Shown: positions 35,183 to 44,442 of the stretch, piece after piece
Layout: the number at the start of each line of letters is the position of its first letter
Numbering within the stretch: position 1 is the stretch's first letter
Source of the DNA: Ruegeria lacuscaerulensis
Lineage (GTDB): Bacteria; Pseudomonadota; Alphaproteobacteria; Rhodobacterales; Rhodobacteraceae
DNA length: 64,000 bases
Direction: 5' to 3'
Assembly: GCF_013033355.1 (NCBI RefSeq)
Contig: NZ_WQDY01000010.1
Span: forward strand, 1 to 64,000
Program-made: the position numbers and the translations under genes
Notes under the pieces: model-generated
The model's input: the letters and a program-made list of their open reading frames with translations, nothing else
Databases searched by the model: none
What the model was told of the DNA's origin: nothing

Positions 35183-36160
35183 ATGCTTTTCATAACCAAC
35201 AGATTCCCGACCCAAAGCATTCGTACCCGACGCGGGCGCCGGTTCACTTTTGACCTCAACAACAACGCGCCGTCCAATTCGGTGTTCTATTGCGAAAAGG
35301 GTGAAGACGAACACCATACCGAAATCACAAGTGCCGAATTGTTGCGGCGGGTCCGTGACAGCGATTGCCGCCAGATTCTGCTATACCTGCATGGGTTCAA
35401 CAACCTGCCTGACGATGTCTTTCGCACCACAGCCGAGGTGCAACGCCTGTGTGATTTGGCCGATCCGGGCGAAGTGATGGTGCTGCCACTGATCTGGCCC
35501 AGCGATAACGAGCATGGGATTGTTCAGAAATACTGGGACGACCAGAAATCCGCAGACCAAAGCGGGTATTCCTTTGCGCGCGTGTTAGAGCGGTTTCTGG
35601 AATGGCGCAACAGCGCCGAGAATGAACCTGACGTGGCCCCGTGTCTAAAGCGGATCAACCTGCTGGCGCATTCAATGGGCAACCGCGTGTTGAGGCAAAC
35701 GCTGATCGAATGGGACCGCTATGATCTGGCCTCGGGCGTGCCGCTATTGTTTCGTAACACGTTTATGGTTGCGGCTGATGTAGTGAATGAAACGGTGCAC
35801 GAAGACGAACCGGGAGTTCTGGTCAGCCATGCGTCGCGCAATGTGGTGGTTTATTTCGCGTCAGATGATCTGGCGCTGCGGGCCAGTAAGGCGGCGAACC
35901 TCAAGAACAAAGTGGCGTCGCGGCGGTTGGGGCACACAGGCCCCGAAAACATCGACCGAACGCCACGCAACGTGTTTCAGGTCGATTGCGATGACGTCAA
36001 CACGCGCTACGATAGCCCGACAGGTCACAATTATTTTGGGCCGGTCACACCGGGCGGTGAGCCCGGACAGGTGTTCAAGCATATCTTTGACTGTATTCAA
36101 TCCGGACGTGTCTTCCCCCATGAGGAATATCGCAGGTCCGTTATTCTGCCTTCACCCTAG
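35183..36160 (+). CDS. DUF900-like alpha/beta hydrolase
   Basis: 325 residues with no signal peptide. ILLYLHGFNN supplies the oxyanion region, followed by LPLIWPSDNE and the nucleophile elbow NLLAHSMGNRVLRQTL, as in DUF900 (COG4782-type) hydrolases. Later VVVYFASDDLAL and HNYFGPVTPGG fit the acid and His positions. GGAG lies 13 nt before the ATG at 35183. It is transcribed divergently from the alpha/beta-hydrolase operon and alone. Substrate unknown. Confidence 0.8.
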   Translation: MLFITNRFPTQSIRTRRGRRFTFDLNNNAPSNSVFYCEKGEDEHHTEITSAELLRRVRDSDCRQILLYLHGFNNLPDDVFRTTAEVQRLCDLADPGEVMVLPLIWPSDNEHGIVQKYWDDQKSADQSGYSFARVLERFLEWRNSAENEPDVAPCLKRINLLAHSMGNRVLRQTLIEWDRYDLASGVPLLFRNTFMVAADVVNETVHEDEPGVLVSHASRNVVVYFASDDLALRASKAANLKNKVASRRLGHTGPENIDRTPRNVFQVDCDDVNTRYDSPTGHNYFGPVTPGGEPGQVFKHIFDCIQSGRVFPHEEYRRSVILPSP

Positions 36161-36333
36161 ACGATGAGTAGACCCTAATAAGGTCTATGGATGAATTTCA
36201 TGGCTATCTATCCGTTTTGATCACAATCTGGTGTTGCAACTGTGAAAATGATCTGGATGATCAGGACCACCAAGGCCACGGAATTGGCCTGCCGCCTGGA
36301 ATGGCGGCGCTAACAATAAACGGGGAGATCAAA

Positions 36334-37914
36334 ATGATCCTGAGAAACTTGATGTTGGCTGCCAGCGCCACCGCGCTGATGGCCACGGGTGCTTCGGCTG
36401 AAACCCTGCGCTGGGCGCGCGCTGGTGACGCGCTGACGCTGGACCCGCATTCGCAGAACGAAGGTCCGTCGCACACCATTCGGCACCAGATGTATGAGCC
36501 GCTGATCATCCGCGACGTAACCGGCGCGTTTGAACCTGCACTGGCCACCGAATGGGGGCCCAAGGCCGATGACCCGAATGTCTGGGTCTTCAAGTTGCGC
36601 GAAGGTGTGAAGTTCCATGACGGTGCTGATTTCAACGCCGAAGACGTCGTGTTCAGCTTTGAGCGCGCCAAGCAGCCAAACTCGGATATGAAAGAGCTGA
36701 TCGGCTCGATCACCGAAGTGCGCGCGGTTGACGATTACACCGTCGAGATCGTCACCGATGGTCCGAACCCGATCCTGCCTTCGAACCTGACCAACCTGTT
36801 CATTCTGGACAAAGGCTGGGCCGAGGCCAATGACACCGTCAATGTGCAGGATTTTGAGGGTGGCGAGATCACCTATGCCACCACCAACGCCAACGGCACG
36901 GGGCCGTATAAACTGCAAAGCCGCGAGCCTGACGTGAAAACCGTGATGGTGCGCAACGACGACTATTGGGGCATCGACCAGTTCCCGATGGAAGTGACCG
37001 AGATCATCTATACTCCGATCCAGAACGCTGCGACGCGTGTGGCAGCGATGCTGTCGGGAGAGGTGAACTTCCTTCAGGATATGCCCGTGCAGGATATCGA
37101 GCGCGTCAACGGTGCAGATGGCCTGATGGTCAAGCAGGCGCCGCAGAACCGTGTGATCTTCTTTGGTATGAACCAGGGCGCAGATGACATCGAAGCGGAC
37201 AACGTGGACGGCAAGAACCCTCTGGCCGATGTGCGTGTGCGTCAGGCCATGTCGATGGCGATCAACCGTGATGCGATCAAACAGGTCGTGATGCGCGGCC
37301 AGTCGCAGCCTGCGGGCATGATCGCACCGCCTTTCGTGAACGGTTGGACCGCTGATATGGACGGCGAATCCTCGACCGATCTGGAAAAAGCCAAGGCCTT
37401 GATGGCCGAGGCAGGCTATGGCGACGGATTCTCGCTGCGGCTGGACTGCCCGAATGACCGTTACATCAATGATGAGGCGATCTGTCAGGCGGCCGTTGGT
37501 ATGCTGGGTCAGATCGGCGTGACTGTGAATCTGGACGCCAAGCCCAAGGCGCAGCACTTCCCGCTGATCACCGACAGCAAGACCGACTTCTACATGCTGG
37601 GTTGGGGTGTGCCGACATATGACTCGGAATACATCTTCAACTTCCTGGTCCATGGTCGCGAAGACGATATCGGCACGTGGAACGGCACCGGCTATCAGGA
37701 CGATGCGCTGGATGCGAAGATCAAGTCGCTGGCCTCGAACACCGATCTGGACGCGCGGAACGCCGACATCGCCGACATCTGGCGCGTGGTGCAGGACGAG
37801 GCGCTGTACATCCCGATCCACCACCAGGTTCTGAACTGGGGTATGGCTGATGGCGTGGGCATCGAAGTGGATGCGGAAGACCAGCCGAAAGTCAAATACT
37901 TCACCATGAACTAA
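36334..37914 (+). CDS. Peptide/glutathione-type ABC transporter solute-binding protein (copy 1)
   Basis: 526 residues of SBP family 5 (DppA/OppA/GsiB). The signal peptide ends in ATGASAE, and the domain begins LRWARAGDALTLDPHSQNEGPS with the typical YEPLI motif, VFKLREGVKFHDG and DVVFSFERA. GGGGAGATC upstream selects the ATG at 36334; the longer frame to 36187 is rejected. The 173-bp upstream region includes a perfect GCCGCC/GGCGGC hairpin (36291-36308). It is followed by an intrinsic terminator and a paralogous binding-protein gene. Confidence 0.92.
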   Translation: MILRNLMLAASATALMATGASAETLRWARAGDALTLDPHSQNEGPSHTIRHQMYEPLIIRDVTGAFEPALATEWGPKADDPNVWVFKLREGVKFHDGADFNAEDVVFSFERAKQPNSDMKELIGSITEVRAVDDYTVEIVTDGPNPILPSNLTNLFILDKGWAEANDTVNVQDFEGGEITYATTNANGTGPYKLQSREPDVKTVMVRNDDYWGIDQFPMEVTEIIYTPIQNAATRVAAMLSGEVNFLQDMPVQDIERVNGADGLMVKQAPQNRVIFFGMNQGADDIEADNVDGKNPLADVRVRQAMSMAINRDAIKQVVMRGQSQPAGMIAPPFVNGWTADMDGESSTDLEKAKALMAEAGYGDGFSLRLDCPNDRYINDEAICQAAVGMLGQIGVTVNLDAKPKAQHFPLITDSKTDFYMLGWGVPTYDSEYIFNFLVHGREDDIGTWNGTGYQDDALDAKIKSLASNTDLDARNADIADIWRVVQDEALYIPIHHQVLNWGMADGVGIEVDAEDQPKVKYFTMN

Positions 37915-37936
37915 ATCGGTTCGATTGCGAACAAGG

Positions 37937-37965
37937 CAGGGCGCGGTTTTCGCGCCCTGTTTTTT
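37937..37965 (+). terminator. Rho-independent terminator between two binding-protein genes
   Basis: CAGGGCGCG (37937-37945), loop GTTTT, CGCGCCCTG (37951-37959), then TTTTTT (37960-37965). A textbook intrinsic terminator 22 nt after the first binding-protein gene; partial read-through would set a high binding-protein to permease ratio. Confidence 0.85.
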
Positions 37966-38041
37966 GTTTCGACCTGAGATTTCCTTGCGCAGGCGAAAAA
38001 AACCAAGAAAACTTGAACGCAGAGAACAGGGAGAGATAAAA

Positions 38042-39607
38042 ATGATCCTTAGAAACAGTGCCATTGGCCTGGCCCTGCTGGTTGCGACCAGCGTTCAGGC
38101 GGCCGAGTTCAAATGGGCCTCGACCACCGATCCGCAGACTATGGACCCGCACGCCGTCAACTCGGCCCCGGTTCTGGGTTTTCTCAACAATGTCTACGAA
38201 GGGTTGGTGCGCCGCGGCAAGGACATGACAGTCGAACCCGCGCTGGCCGTAAGCTGGGAGCCGATCGGAGAGGGTGAAGGCTGGCGATTCAAGCTGCGTG
38301 AGGGTGTGACCTTTCACGACGGCAGCACCTTCGATGCGCAAGACGTGCTGTTTAGCTATCAGCGGGCCTCGGGCGAGTCGGCGGATACGCGCAGCTGGTT
38401 TGCGCCGGTCAGTGAGGTGATCGTAGTCGATGACTATACGGTCGATATCATGACCTCGGCGCCGAACCCGCTGTTCCCGTCCTCGATCGCCAACTGGATG
38501 ATCATGGATCAAGGCTGGACCGAGGCGAATGACGCCGTGGTGCCCGATAAGGAAACCGGCAACTACGCCACGATTAATGCCAACGGCACCGGCGCGTTCA
38601 AGGTGACGGCCCGCGAACCGGGGCTTAAGACCGTGTTAGAGCCGCATGGCGACTGGTGGGGCGAGGTCGAACACAACATTACTCGTGCCGAGTTCAACCC
38701 AATCCAGAACCCAGCGACTGCTGTTGCGGCGCTGCTGTCGGGTGATGTGGACATGATCAATCCTGTGCCCATTCAGGACGTTGCACGCCTCAAGGAAAAC
38801 GCCGATGTGGACGTCATTCAGGGGATCGAGGCGCGTGTAATCATGCTGGGTTTCGATCATGAAGCCGAGACGCTGAAATACACCGATGACGCGGGCAAAC
38901 CGAACCCTTTCCGTGATGCGCGGGTCCGTCAGGCGGTGGCGCAGGCGATCAATGTGGATGCAATTCTGGCCACGATCATGCGCGGCAATGCCGAAGCCGC
39001 CTCGCAACTGGTAAGCCCGGCTATGAGCGGCTATTCCGCGGCCAATGCAGACCGCCCCGCCTTTGATGTCGAAGGTGCCAAGGCGCTTCTGGCCGAGGCG
39101 GGCTACGGGGATGGGTTCTCGTTCGGGCTGAAGTGCCCCAATGACCGCTATCTGAATGACGAACCGGTCTGTCAGGCCGTCGTCACCATGCTGGCGCAGA
39201 TTGGGATCACGGCGGAACTGGATGCTATGCCCGTCCGCAACTACTGGCCAGAGCTGCGCGAGGATAACTACGACATGTATATGTTGGGCTGGAGCCCCGG
39301 CACATTCGACGCCGAACATCCCGTTCGCTTTCTGGTAGCCACGCCCAACGAGGAAAAGAAGCTGGGCAGCTGGAATTTCGGCGGCTACTCGAACGAACGG
39401 GTGGATGAACTGTTGCCGATGATCCAATCCGAGCTGGACGCGACGAAGCGTCAGGCCATGCTGGATGAGGTGACGGCCATCTATCAGGACGATCATGTCT
39501 ATGTGCCGATGTATGTGCAGCCTCTGGTTTGGGGGACCGGCAGCAATATCGACCTGACACAACGCCCGGATAACTTCTTCATCCTGCGCTGGGTTACGGT
39601 GAACTGA
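38042..39607 (+). CDS. Peptide/glutathione-type ABC transporter solute-binding protein (copy 2)
   Basis: 521 residues, a paralogue of the preceding gene and starting with the same MILRN. It has a signal peptide ending near SVQAAE, then FKWASTTDPQTMDPHAVNSAPV, VYEGLVRRGKDM, FKLREGVTFHDG and DVLFSYQRA, as in SBP family 5. AGGGAGAG upstream supports ATG 38042. It is 4 nt from the GST gene and in the same operon as the permeases; the two binding proteins probably recognise different ligands and share one membrane complex. Confidence 0.92.
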   Translation: MILRNSAIGLALLVATSVQAAEFKWASTTDPQTMDPHAVNSAPVLGFLNNVYEGLVRRGKDMTVEPALAVSWEPIGEGEGWRFKLREGVTFHDGSTFDAQDVLFSYQRASGESADTRSWFAPVSEVIVVDDYTVDIMTSAPNPLFPSSIANWMIMDQGWTEANDAVVPDKETGNYATINANGTGAFKVTAREPGLKTVLEPHGDWWGEVEHNITRAEFNPIQNPATAVAALLSGDVDMINPVPIQDVARLKENADVDVIQGIEARVIMLGFDHEAETLKYTDDAGKPNPFRDARVRQAVAQAINVDAILATIMRGNAEAASQLVSPAMSGYSAANADRPAFDVEGAKALLAEAGYGDGFSFGLKCPNDRYLNDEPVCQAVVTMLAQIGITAELDAMPVRNYWPELREDNYDMYMLGWSPGTFDAEHPVRFLVATPNEEKKLGSWNFGGYSNERVDELLPMIQSELDATKRQAMLDEVTAIYQDDHVYVPMYVQPLVWGTGSNIDLTQRPDNFFILRWVTVN

Positions 39608-39611
39608 CCGC

Positions 39612-40559
39612 ATGGGTGTCATGATTGCCGGGGTCTACCATGTGGACGACCCCGCCCCCGACACATCGCTTGACGGCGCATACCGTCGTCAGACGTCGTC
39701 CATCCGCAACGCTCTGCCCGACGGTCCGTACGGGCCGGGGCGGTTCCACCTGTATGCCGCGTGGAATTGCCCTTGGGCGCATCGGGTCCTGCTGACGCGC
39801 GCCGTTAAGGGATTGGAGGAGTTGATCACCGTCGCCTATGCCCGCCCGCGCCGCACGCCGGACGGTTGGGTGTACGACACCGATGGTGACTATGCCGATC
39901 CTCTGTTCGGTGTCACCGCGTTGCATCAAGCCTATGCAAAGGTTGATCCTGCTTATACCGGGCGCATCACCGTGCCTTTGTTGTGGGATCGCGCCAAAAA
40001 CCGCGCGGTGTCGAATGAATCCGCCGATCTCGTGCGTATGCTGGGCACGTTAGAAGGCTATGGCCCCAATCTGGCCCCGCCAGAAAAGCTGGATCAGATC
40101 AACGCCTGGAACGATAAAATCTATCCGCGCCTGAACAATGGCGTCTATCGCGCCGGGTTTGCCCGCACGCAAGAGGCGTACGAGGCCGGGTTTCACGACG
40201 TCTTCGCCATGCTGGACGAGATCGAGGCGCATCTGGCCACTAATCGATACCTGTGCGGCGACGATCTGACCGAGGCCGACCTGCGCCTGTTCCCGACACT
40301 GGCGCGGTTCGATGTGGCCTATCACTATGCCTTCCGCTGCAATTTGCAGCGTCTGGTGGACTATCCGCATCTGTGGGGTTATGCGCGGGATCTGTATGCC
40401 CGACCTGAAATAGCCCGAACAGTGAAACCCGAGATCTATAAGGCCGGATATTTCTCACCCTCCGAGTTGCGAAACCCGCTGGGGATTGTGCCATTGGGGC
40501 CACAGATAAACTGGGCTGAGCCACAGGATCGGGCCAGCTTGTCCTCTGCGACATCTTGA
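39612..40559 (+). CDS. Glutathione S-transferase, glutathionyl-hydroquinone reductase (YqjG/ECM4)-like
   Basis: 315 residues. NCPWAHRVLLTRAVKGL has the Cys-Pro-Trp-Ala-His-Arg motif of Xi-class GSTs (glutathionyl-hydroquinone reductases), in which the Cys is catalytic. The thioredoxin-like half is followed by RITVPLLWDRAKNRAVSNESADLVRML and an all-helical C-terminal domain (YLCGDDLTEADLRLFPTLARFD). It reduces glutathionyl-(hydro)quinones using glutathione. Its position between a binding protein and the permeases is unusual and fits a glutathione-linked substrate for the transporter. Confidence 0.88.
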   Translation: MGVMIAGVYHVDDPAPDTSLDGAYRRQTSSIRNALPDGPYGPGRFHLYAAWNCPWAHRVLLTRAVKGLEELITVAYARPRRTPDGWVYDTDGDYADPLFGVTALHQAYAKVDPAYTGRITVPLLWDRAKNRAVSNESADLVRMLGTLEGYGPNLAPPEKLDQINAWNDKIYPRLNNGVYRAGFARTQEAYEAGFHDVFAMLDEIEAHLATNRYLCGDDLTEADLRLFPTLARFDVAYHYAFRCNLQRLVDYPHLWGYARDLYARPEIARTVKPEIYKAGYFSPSELRNPLGIVPLGPQINWAEPQDRASLSSATS

Positions 40560-40607
40560 CCATTTGGACAGGGCGTGCGTAGAGAGGCAGATCAACGGGG
40601 AAACTAA

Positions 40608-41585
40608 ATGTTCGCATATATCGTTCGAAGGATGTTCCAATCCGTGATCGTGCTTTTGGTCGTGGGTCTGGTCGCTTTTTCCATGTTCCGATTTGTCGGC
40701 GATCCGATCGACAACATGCTGGGGCAAGAGCGCACCCAGGCCGATATCGACCGGCTTAGGGGCGAGCTTGGGTTGGATAAGCCCTTCCCGGTCCAGTATT
40801 TCAAGTTCCTGCAAGGGGCCGTTCAGGGCAATTTTGGCGTCTCTTACCGCCAGGGTCGTCCGGTTTCGACCATCATCGCAGAACGTGCACCCGCGACGCT
40901 GGAACTGGCTTTTGTGTCAGGTTTCCTGGCCATTACGATGGGCATTGCTCTGGGCGTGTTCACAGCGATCCGACGACAAGGGATCGCGGCGAATGTGATT
41001 ATGACCGTCAGTTTGATCGGGGTTTCGTTGCCAACCTTCCTGATCGGGATTTTGCTGATCTATATCTTCTCGGTCGAACTTGACCTTCTTCCCAGCTTCG
41101 GGAGGGGCGAAACCGTTATGATTGGGAACTGGTCTACGGGATTTTTGACGTCGTCGGGCCTTAAGGCGTTGATCCTGCCTGCGATCACGCTGGGCCTGTA
41201 TCAGATGACGCTGATCATGCGGCTTGTGCGGTCCGAGATGCTGGAAGTGTTGCGCGCCGACTACGTTCGTTTTGCCCGTGCCCGCGGATTGTCGGACCGG
41301 GTGATCAACTTCCGCCACGCGCTGAAGAACACACTGGTGCCGGTGATCACCATTACCGGTTTGCAACTAGGATCGATCATTGCGTTCGCCATCATCACCG
41401 AGACGGTGTTCCAATGGCCGGGCGTCGGTCTGCTGTTCATCAACGCGATCCAGTTCGTCGATATCCCTGTCATGGCCGCCTATCTGATGCTGATTTCGGT
41501 CATGTTCGTGACGATCAACCTGATTGTCGATCTTCTTTACTATGCTATTGACCCGCGCCTGCGTGTCGACGCGAGGGCCACATGA
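40608..41585 (+). CDS. ABC transporter permease, DppB/GsiC type
   Basis: 325 residues with six helices. It begins MFAYIVRRMFQSVIVLLVVGLVAFSMFRFVGDP, the standard DppB opening, has the TM-subdomain SLIGVSLPTFLIGILL, and the EAA-type loop YVRFARARGLSDRVINFRHALKNTLVPVIT that contacts the ATPase. GGGGAAA lies upstream of the ATG. Overlaps the next permease by 4 nt. Confidence 0.94.
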   Translation: MFAYIVRRMFQSVIVLLVVGLVAFSMFRFVGDPIDNMLGQERTQADIDRLRGELGLDKPFPVQYFKFLQGAVQGNFGVSYRQGRPVSTIIAERAPATLELAFVSGFLAITMGIALGVFTAIRRQGIAANVIMTVSLIGVSLPTFLIGILLIYIFSVELDLLPSFGRGETVMIGNWSTGFLTSSGLKALILPAITLGLYQMTLIMRLVRSEMLEVLRADYVRFARARGLSDRVINFRHALKNTLVPVITITGLQLGSIIAFAIITETVFQWPGVGLLFINAIQFVDIPVMAAYLMLISVMFVTINLIVDLLYYAIDPRLRVDARAT

Positions 41586-42532
41586 CCGATATTCTCGATA
41601 CCCCCAAAGCGCCGGAAAAGTCGCGGTTCGCCAAGTTCTGGGACGGCGACTTCGCATGGTCCTTTCGGCATTCACCTGTGGCTATTGTCGCGACTCTGGT
41701 TGTCGCCATACTTGTGCTTTCGGCGATCTTTGCGCCGCTGATCGCGCCCTATAATCCGTTCGATCCGTCCTCACTGAACCTGATGAACGGGTTTACGCCG
41801 CCCGGAACACCCAACGCCTTTACGCAGGAGACGTTCCTGCTGGGAACCGACGATCAGGGGCGCGACGTGTTCTCGACCATCCTGTACGGGATGCGCGTTT
41901 CCCTGTTCGTGGGCGCATCTGCCGTGCTGTTGGCCTTGATCATCGGCATCGTTCTTGGGCTGGTCGCGGCTTATTTCGGCGGCTGGATTGAAACGCTGAT
42001 CATGCGGGTCGCCGATGTGCAGCTGACTTTCCCGGCCATTCTGGTTGCCATGTTGATCTTTGGTATCGCCAAAGGCGTCACTCCACCGGAATACCGCGAT
42101 GAGATGGCGATCTACGTCCTGATCGTCGCCATTGCCCTGTCCGACTGGGTCCAGTTTGCCCGTGTTGTGCGTGGTGCGGCGTTGGTCGAGAAAAACAAGG
42201 AATACGTCCAGGCCGCCCGTCTGATCGGGCGCGGATCCTTTCCGATCATGTTCCGTCACATCCTACCCAATGTCCTCAGCCCGGTTCTTGTGATCGCCAC
42301 GATCTCGCTGGCTTTGGCGATCATTGCCGAGGCGACGCTCAGCTTCCTCGGCGTGGGCGCCCCACCGACCCAGCCTTCTCTGGGGACACTGATCCGCATC
42401 GGGCAGGGTTTCCTGTTCTCGGGTGAGTGGTGGATTCTGTTCTTCCCGGCCTGCACCCTTCTGGCGTTGGCCTTGTCTGTGAACCTGCTGGGCGACTGGC
42501 TGCGCGACGCGCTAAACCCCAAGCTGCGGTGA
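41582..42532 (+). CDS. ABC transporter permease, DppC/GsiD type
   Basis: 316 residues with six helices. The N-terminal cytoplasmic segment and HSPVAIVATLVVAILVLSAIFAPLIAPYNP, then FLLGTDDQGRDVFSTILYGMRVSLFVG, are the DppC hallmarks; the EAA loop is YVQAARLIGRGSFPIMFRHILPNV. It pairs with the DppB-type subunit. The gene is 4 nt from the fused ATPase. Confidence 0.94.
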   Translation: MTDILDTPKAPEKSRFAKFWDGDFAWSFRHSPVAIVATLVVAILVLSAIFAPLIAPYNPFDPSSLNLMNGFTPPGTPNAFTQETFLLGTDDQGRDVFSTILYGMRVSLFVGASAVLLALIIGIVLGLVAAYFGGWIETLIMRVADVQLTFPAILVAMLIFGIAKGVTPPEYRDEMAIYVLIVAIALSDWVQFARVVRGAALVEKNKEYVQAARLIGRGSFPIMFRHILPNVLSPVLVIATISLALAIIAEATLSFLGVGAPPTQPSLGTLIRIGQGFLFSGEWWILFFPACTLLALALSVNLLGDWLRDALNPKLR

Positions 42533-42536
42533 TTTC

Positions 42537-44246
42537 ATGAGCCTTCTGACGATCAATGACCTTACGGTCGAATTCCCGACCCGCCGCAAACTGTTCACTG
42601 CCGTGGACCATGTGGACCTGTCGGTGGAACCGGGCGAAATCCACGGGCTTGTGGGCGAATCCGGGGCCGGTAAATCCACCATCGGTGCGGCAATCATGGG
42701 CCTGCTGGATCGCCCCGGCCGTATTGCCAGCGGTACCATCCGGCTTAGCGGTGATCAGATCAGCGGTCTGGACGCCGACGCGATGCGTGGGCTGCGCGGC
42801 AAAAAGATCTCTATGATCTTTCAGGACCCGCTGACCTCGCTGAACCCGCTGTTCACTGTGCGCGAGCAACTGGTCGAGACCATTCAGGCGCATCTGGGTG
42901 GTTCAGATAGTGAGGCCAACAAACGCGCCCGCGATCTGATTGACCGGGTTGGTATCCCTGACCCCGATACACGGCTAGACCAGTACCCGCACCAGTTCTC
43001 GGGCGGGATGCGGCAGCGTGTGGTGATCGCTCTGGCGTTGTGTACTGAGCCTGACGTGATCATCGCGGATGAACCGACGACGGCGCTGGACGTGTCCGTT
43101 CAGGCGCAGATTCTGGACCTGATCAAGGAACTGGCGACCGAACGTCAGGTAGGGGTTATCCTAATTACCCACGACATGGGCGTGATTGCCGACACCACCG
43201 ACAAGGTGACGGTGATGTATGCGGGTAAAGTGGTCGAAAGCGGCCCTACGTCTCGGGTCATGGGCCAGCCGACCCACGAATACACCAAGTCCCTGATCGC
43301 CGCCGTACCGCGCCCAACACTCAAACTGCACCGGTTTCCGCAGATCAGCTATGGCGGGCGCGAAACCCGCTTTGCGATAGAAGATATGGCCCGCCACTGG
43401 CCCAAGGTGGACAATGACACCAGCAAGCCGGTGTTTGAAATCCGTAACCTGACCAAGAAGTTCCTGCAAAAGCGCGGACTTCTGCCGTGGGACCGCACCT
43501 ATTTCACCGCTGTTGACGATGTCAGCTTTGATATCCGCGCGGGCGAGGTGTTTGGCGTGGTTGGTGAATCCGGTTCGGGCAAGTCCACCGTCGCGCGGAT
43601 GATTGCCGGGCTTTACCCTGTTGATGGCGGCACGATCACCTTCGAAGGGCAGACGGTCAGCGATCTGACCAACAAGGCCGCGCTGGATGCCTATCGCAAG
43701 AACATCCAGATGATATTTCAGGACCCGTATTCCTCACTCAACCCCCGGATGCGGGTGGATGAGATTGTGGCAGAGCCGATCCGTCATCACAAACTGATGG
43801 ACGGTGCTGACATCAAGCGCCGTGTGGATGAATTGCTGGATCAGGTTGGGCTGGGTCATGAGGCTGGGCTGAAGTATCCGCATGAATTCTCGGGCGGTCA
43901 GCGTCAGCGGATTTCCATTGCGCGCGCGCTTGCCACGCAGCCGCGCTTCCTGATCTGTGACGAACCAACCAGCGCGCTGGACGTGTCTATTCAGGCCCAA
44001 ATCCTGAACATTCTGAAGGATTTGCAAGAGCATCTGGGTCTGACCCTGCTGTTCATCAGTCATGACCTGCCGGTCGTGCGCCAGATGTGCGACCGGGTTG
44101 CCGTGATGAAACAGGGCAAGGTGGTAGAACTGCAAGAGACCAACGATCTGTTTGCCAATCCGCAGACTGAATATGCAAGCGAACTACTTCGGCTGATGCC
44201 CAAACTGGACGATCTGTCCATCGAAGGGCTGAGCCCCGAGGCATGA
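42537..44246 (+). CDS. Fused double ATPase of a dipeptide/glutathione-type ABC importer (DppD-DppF / GsiA-like)
   Basis: 569 residues carrying two complete ABC domains: GESGAGKST (about 38-46), signature FSGGMRQRVVIA and EPDVIIADEPTTALDV in the first; GESGSGKST (about 343-351), FSGGQRQRISIA and FLICDEPTSALDV in the second. The oligopeptide-type C-terminal extensions are present (SLIAAVPRPTLK; YASELLRLMP). Such fusion of the DppD and DppF halves is the arrangement of GsiA in the glutathione importer. It ends the transporter operon; phnW follows after 196 nt. Confidence 0.94.
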   Translation: MSLLTINDLTVEFPTRRKLFTAVDHVDLSVEPGEIHGLVGESGAGKSTIGAAIMGLLDRPGRIASGTIRLSGDQISGLDADAMRGLRGKKISMIFQDPLTSLNPLFTVREQLVETIQAHLGGSDSEANKRARDLIDRVGIPDPDTRLDQYPHQFSGGMRQRVVIALALCTEPDVIIADEPTTALDVSVQAQILDLIKELATERQVGVILITHDMGVIADTTDKVTVMYAGKVVESGPTSRVMGQPTHEYTKSLIAAVPRPTLKLHRFPQISYGGRETRFAIEDMARHWPKVDNDTSKPVFEIRNLTKKFLQKRGLLPWDRTYFTAVDDVSFDIRAGEVFGVVGESGSGKSTVARMIAGLYPVDGGTITFEGQTVSDLTNKAALDAYRKNIQMIFQDPYSSLNPRMRVDEIVAEPIRHHKLMDGADIKRRVDELLDQVGLGHEAGLKYPHEFSGGQRQRISIARALATQPRFLICDEPTSALDVSIQAQILNILKDLQEHLGLTLLFISHDLPVVRQMCDRVAVMKQGKVVELQETNDLFANPQTEYASELLRLMPKLDDLSIEGLSPEA

Positions 44247-44328
44247 ACACCACAATCCGACCCGCCCGGTACATCAGACCCTGAAGGGTTTGTCGTGCCG
44301 CGGGGAGGTGTCGTGATAATAAATCACA

Positions 44329-44344
44329 TGTCAGATTTCTGACA
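44329..44344 (+). promoter_or_regulatory. 16-bp palindrome upstream of phnW
   Basis: TGTCAGA (44329-44335), TT, TCTGACA (44338-44344): 7-bp perfect arms in the phnW promoter region, about 100 nt before the start. Likely an operator for a dimeric regulator; a second CATGTCA lies just downstream. Confidence 0.5.
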
Positions 44345-44442
44345 GCGGGCATGTCATACAAAAAAGCTATGACGCATATCCTAAAGAAGTAAATCTCAAT
44401 ACAGTGACCGGGCCAAACCGCTTTTCAAAAAGGCCGTGCCCG

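Noticed and set aside
36310..38064. 584-codon minus-strand frame antisense to the first binding-protein gene
   Set aside because: It is a codon-bias shadow: no ribosome site, no family, His/Arg-rich low-complexity composition, and it lies exactly over a well-supported gene.
38636..39622. 328-codon minus-strand frame opposite the second binding protein
   Set aside because: Antisense shadow without ribosome site or recognisable domain.
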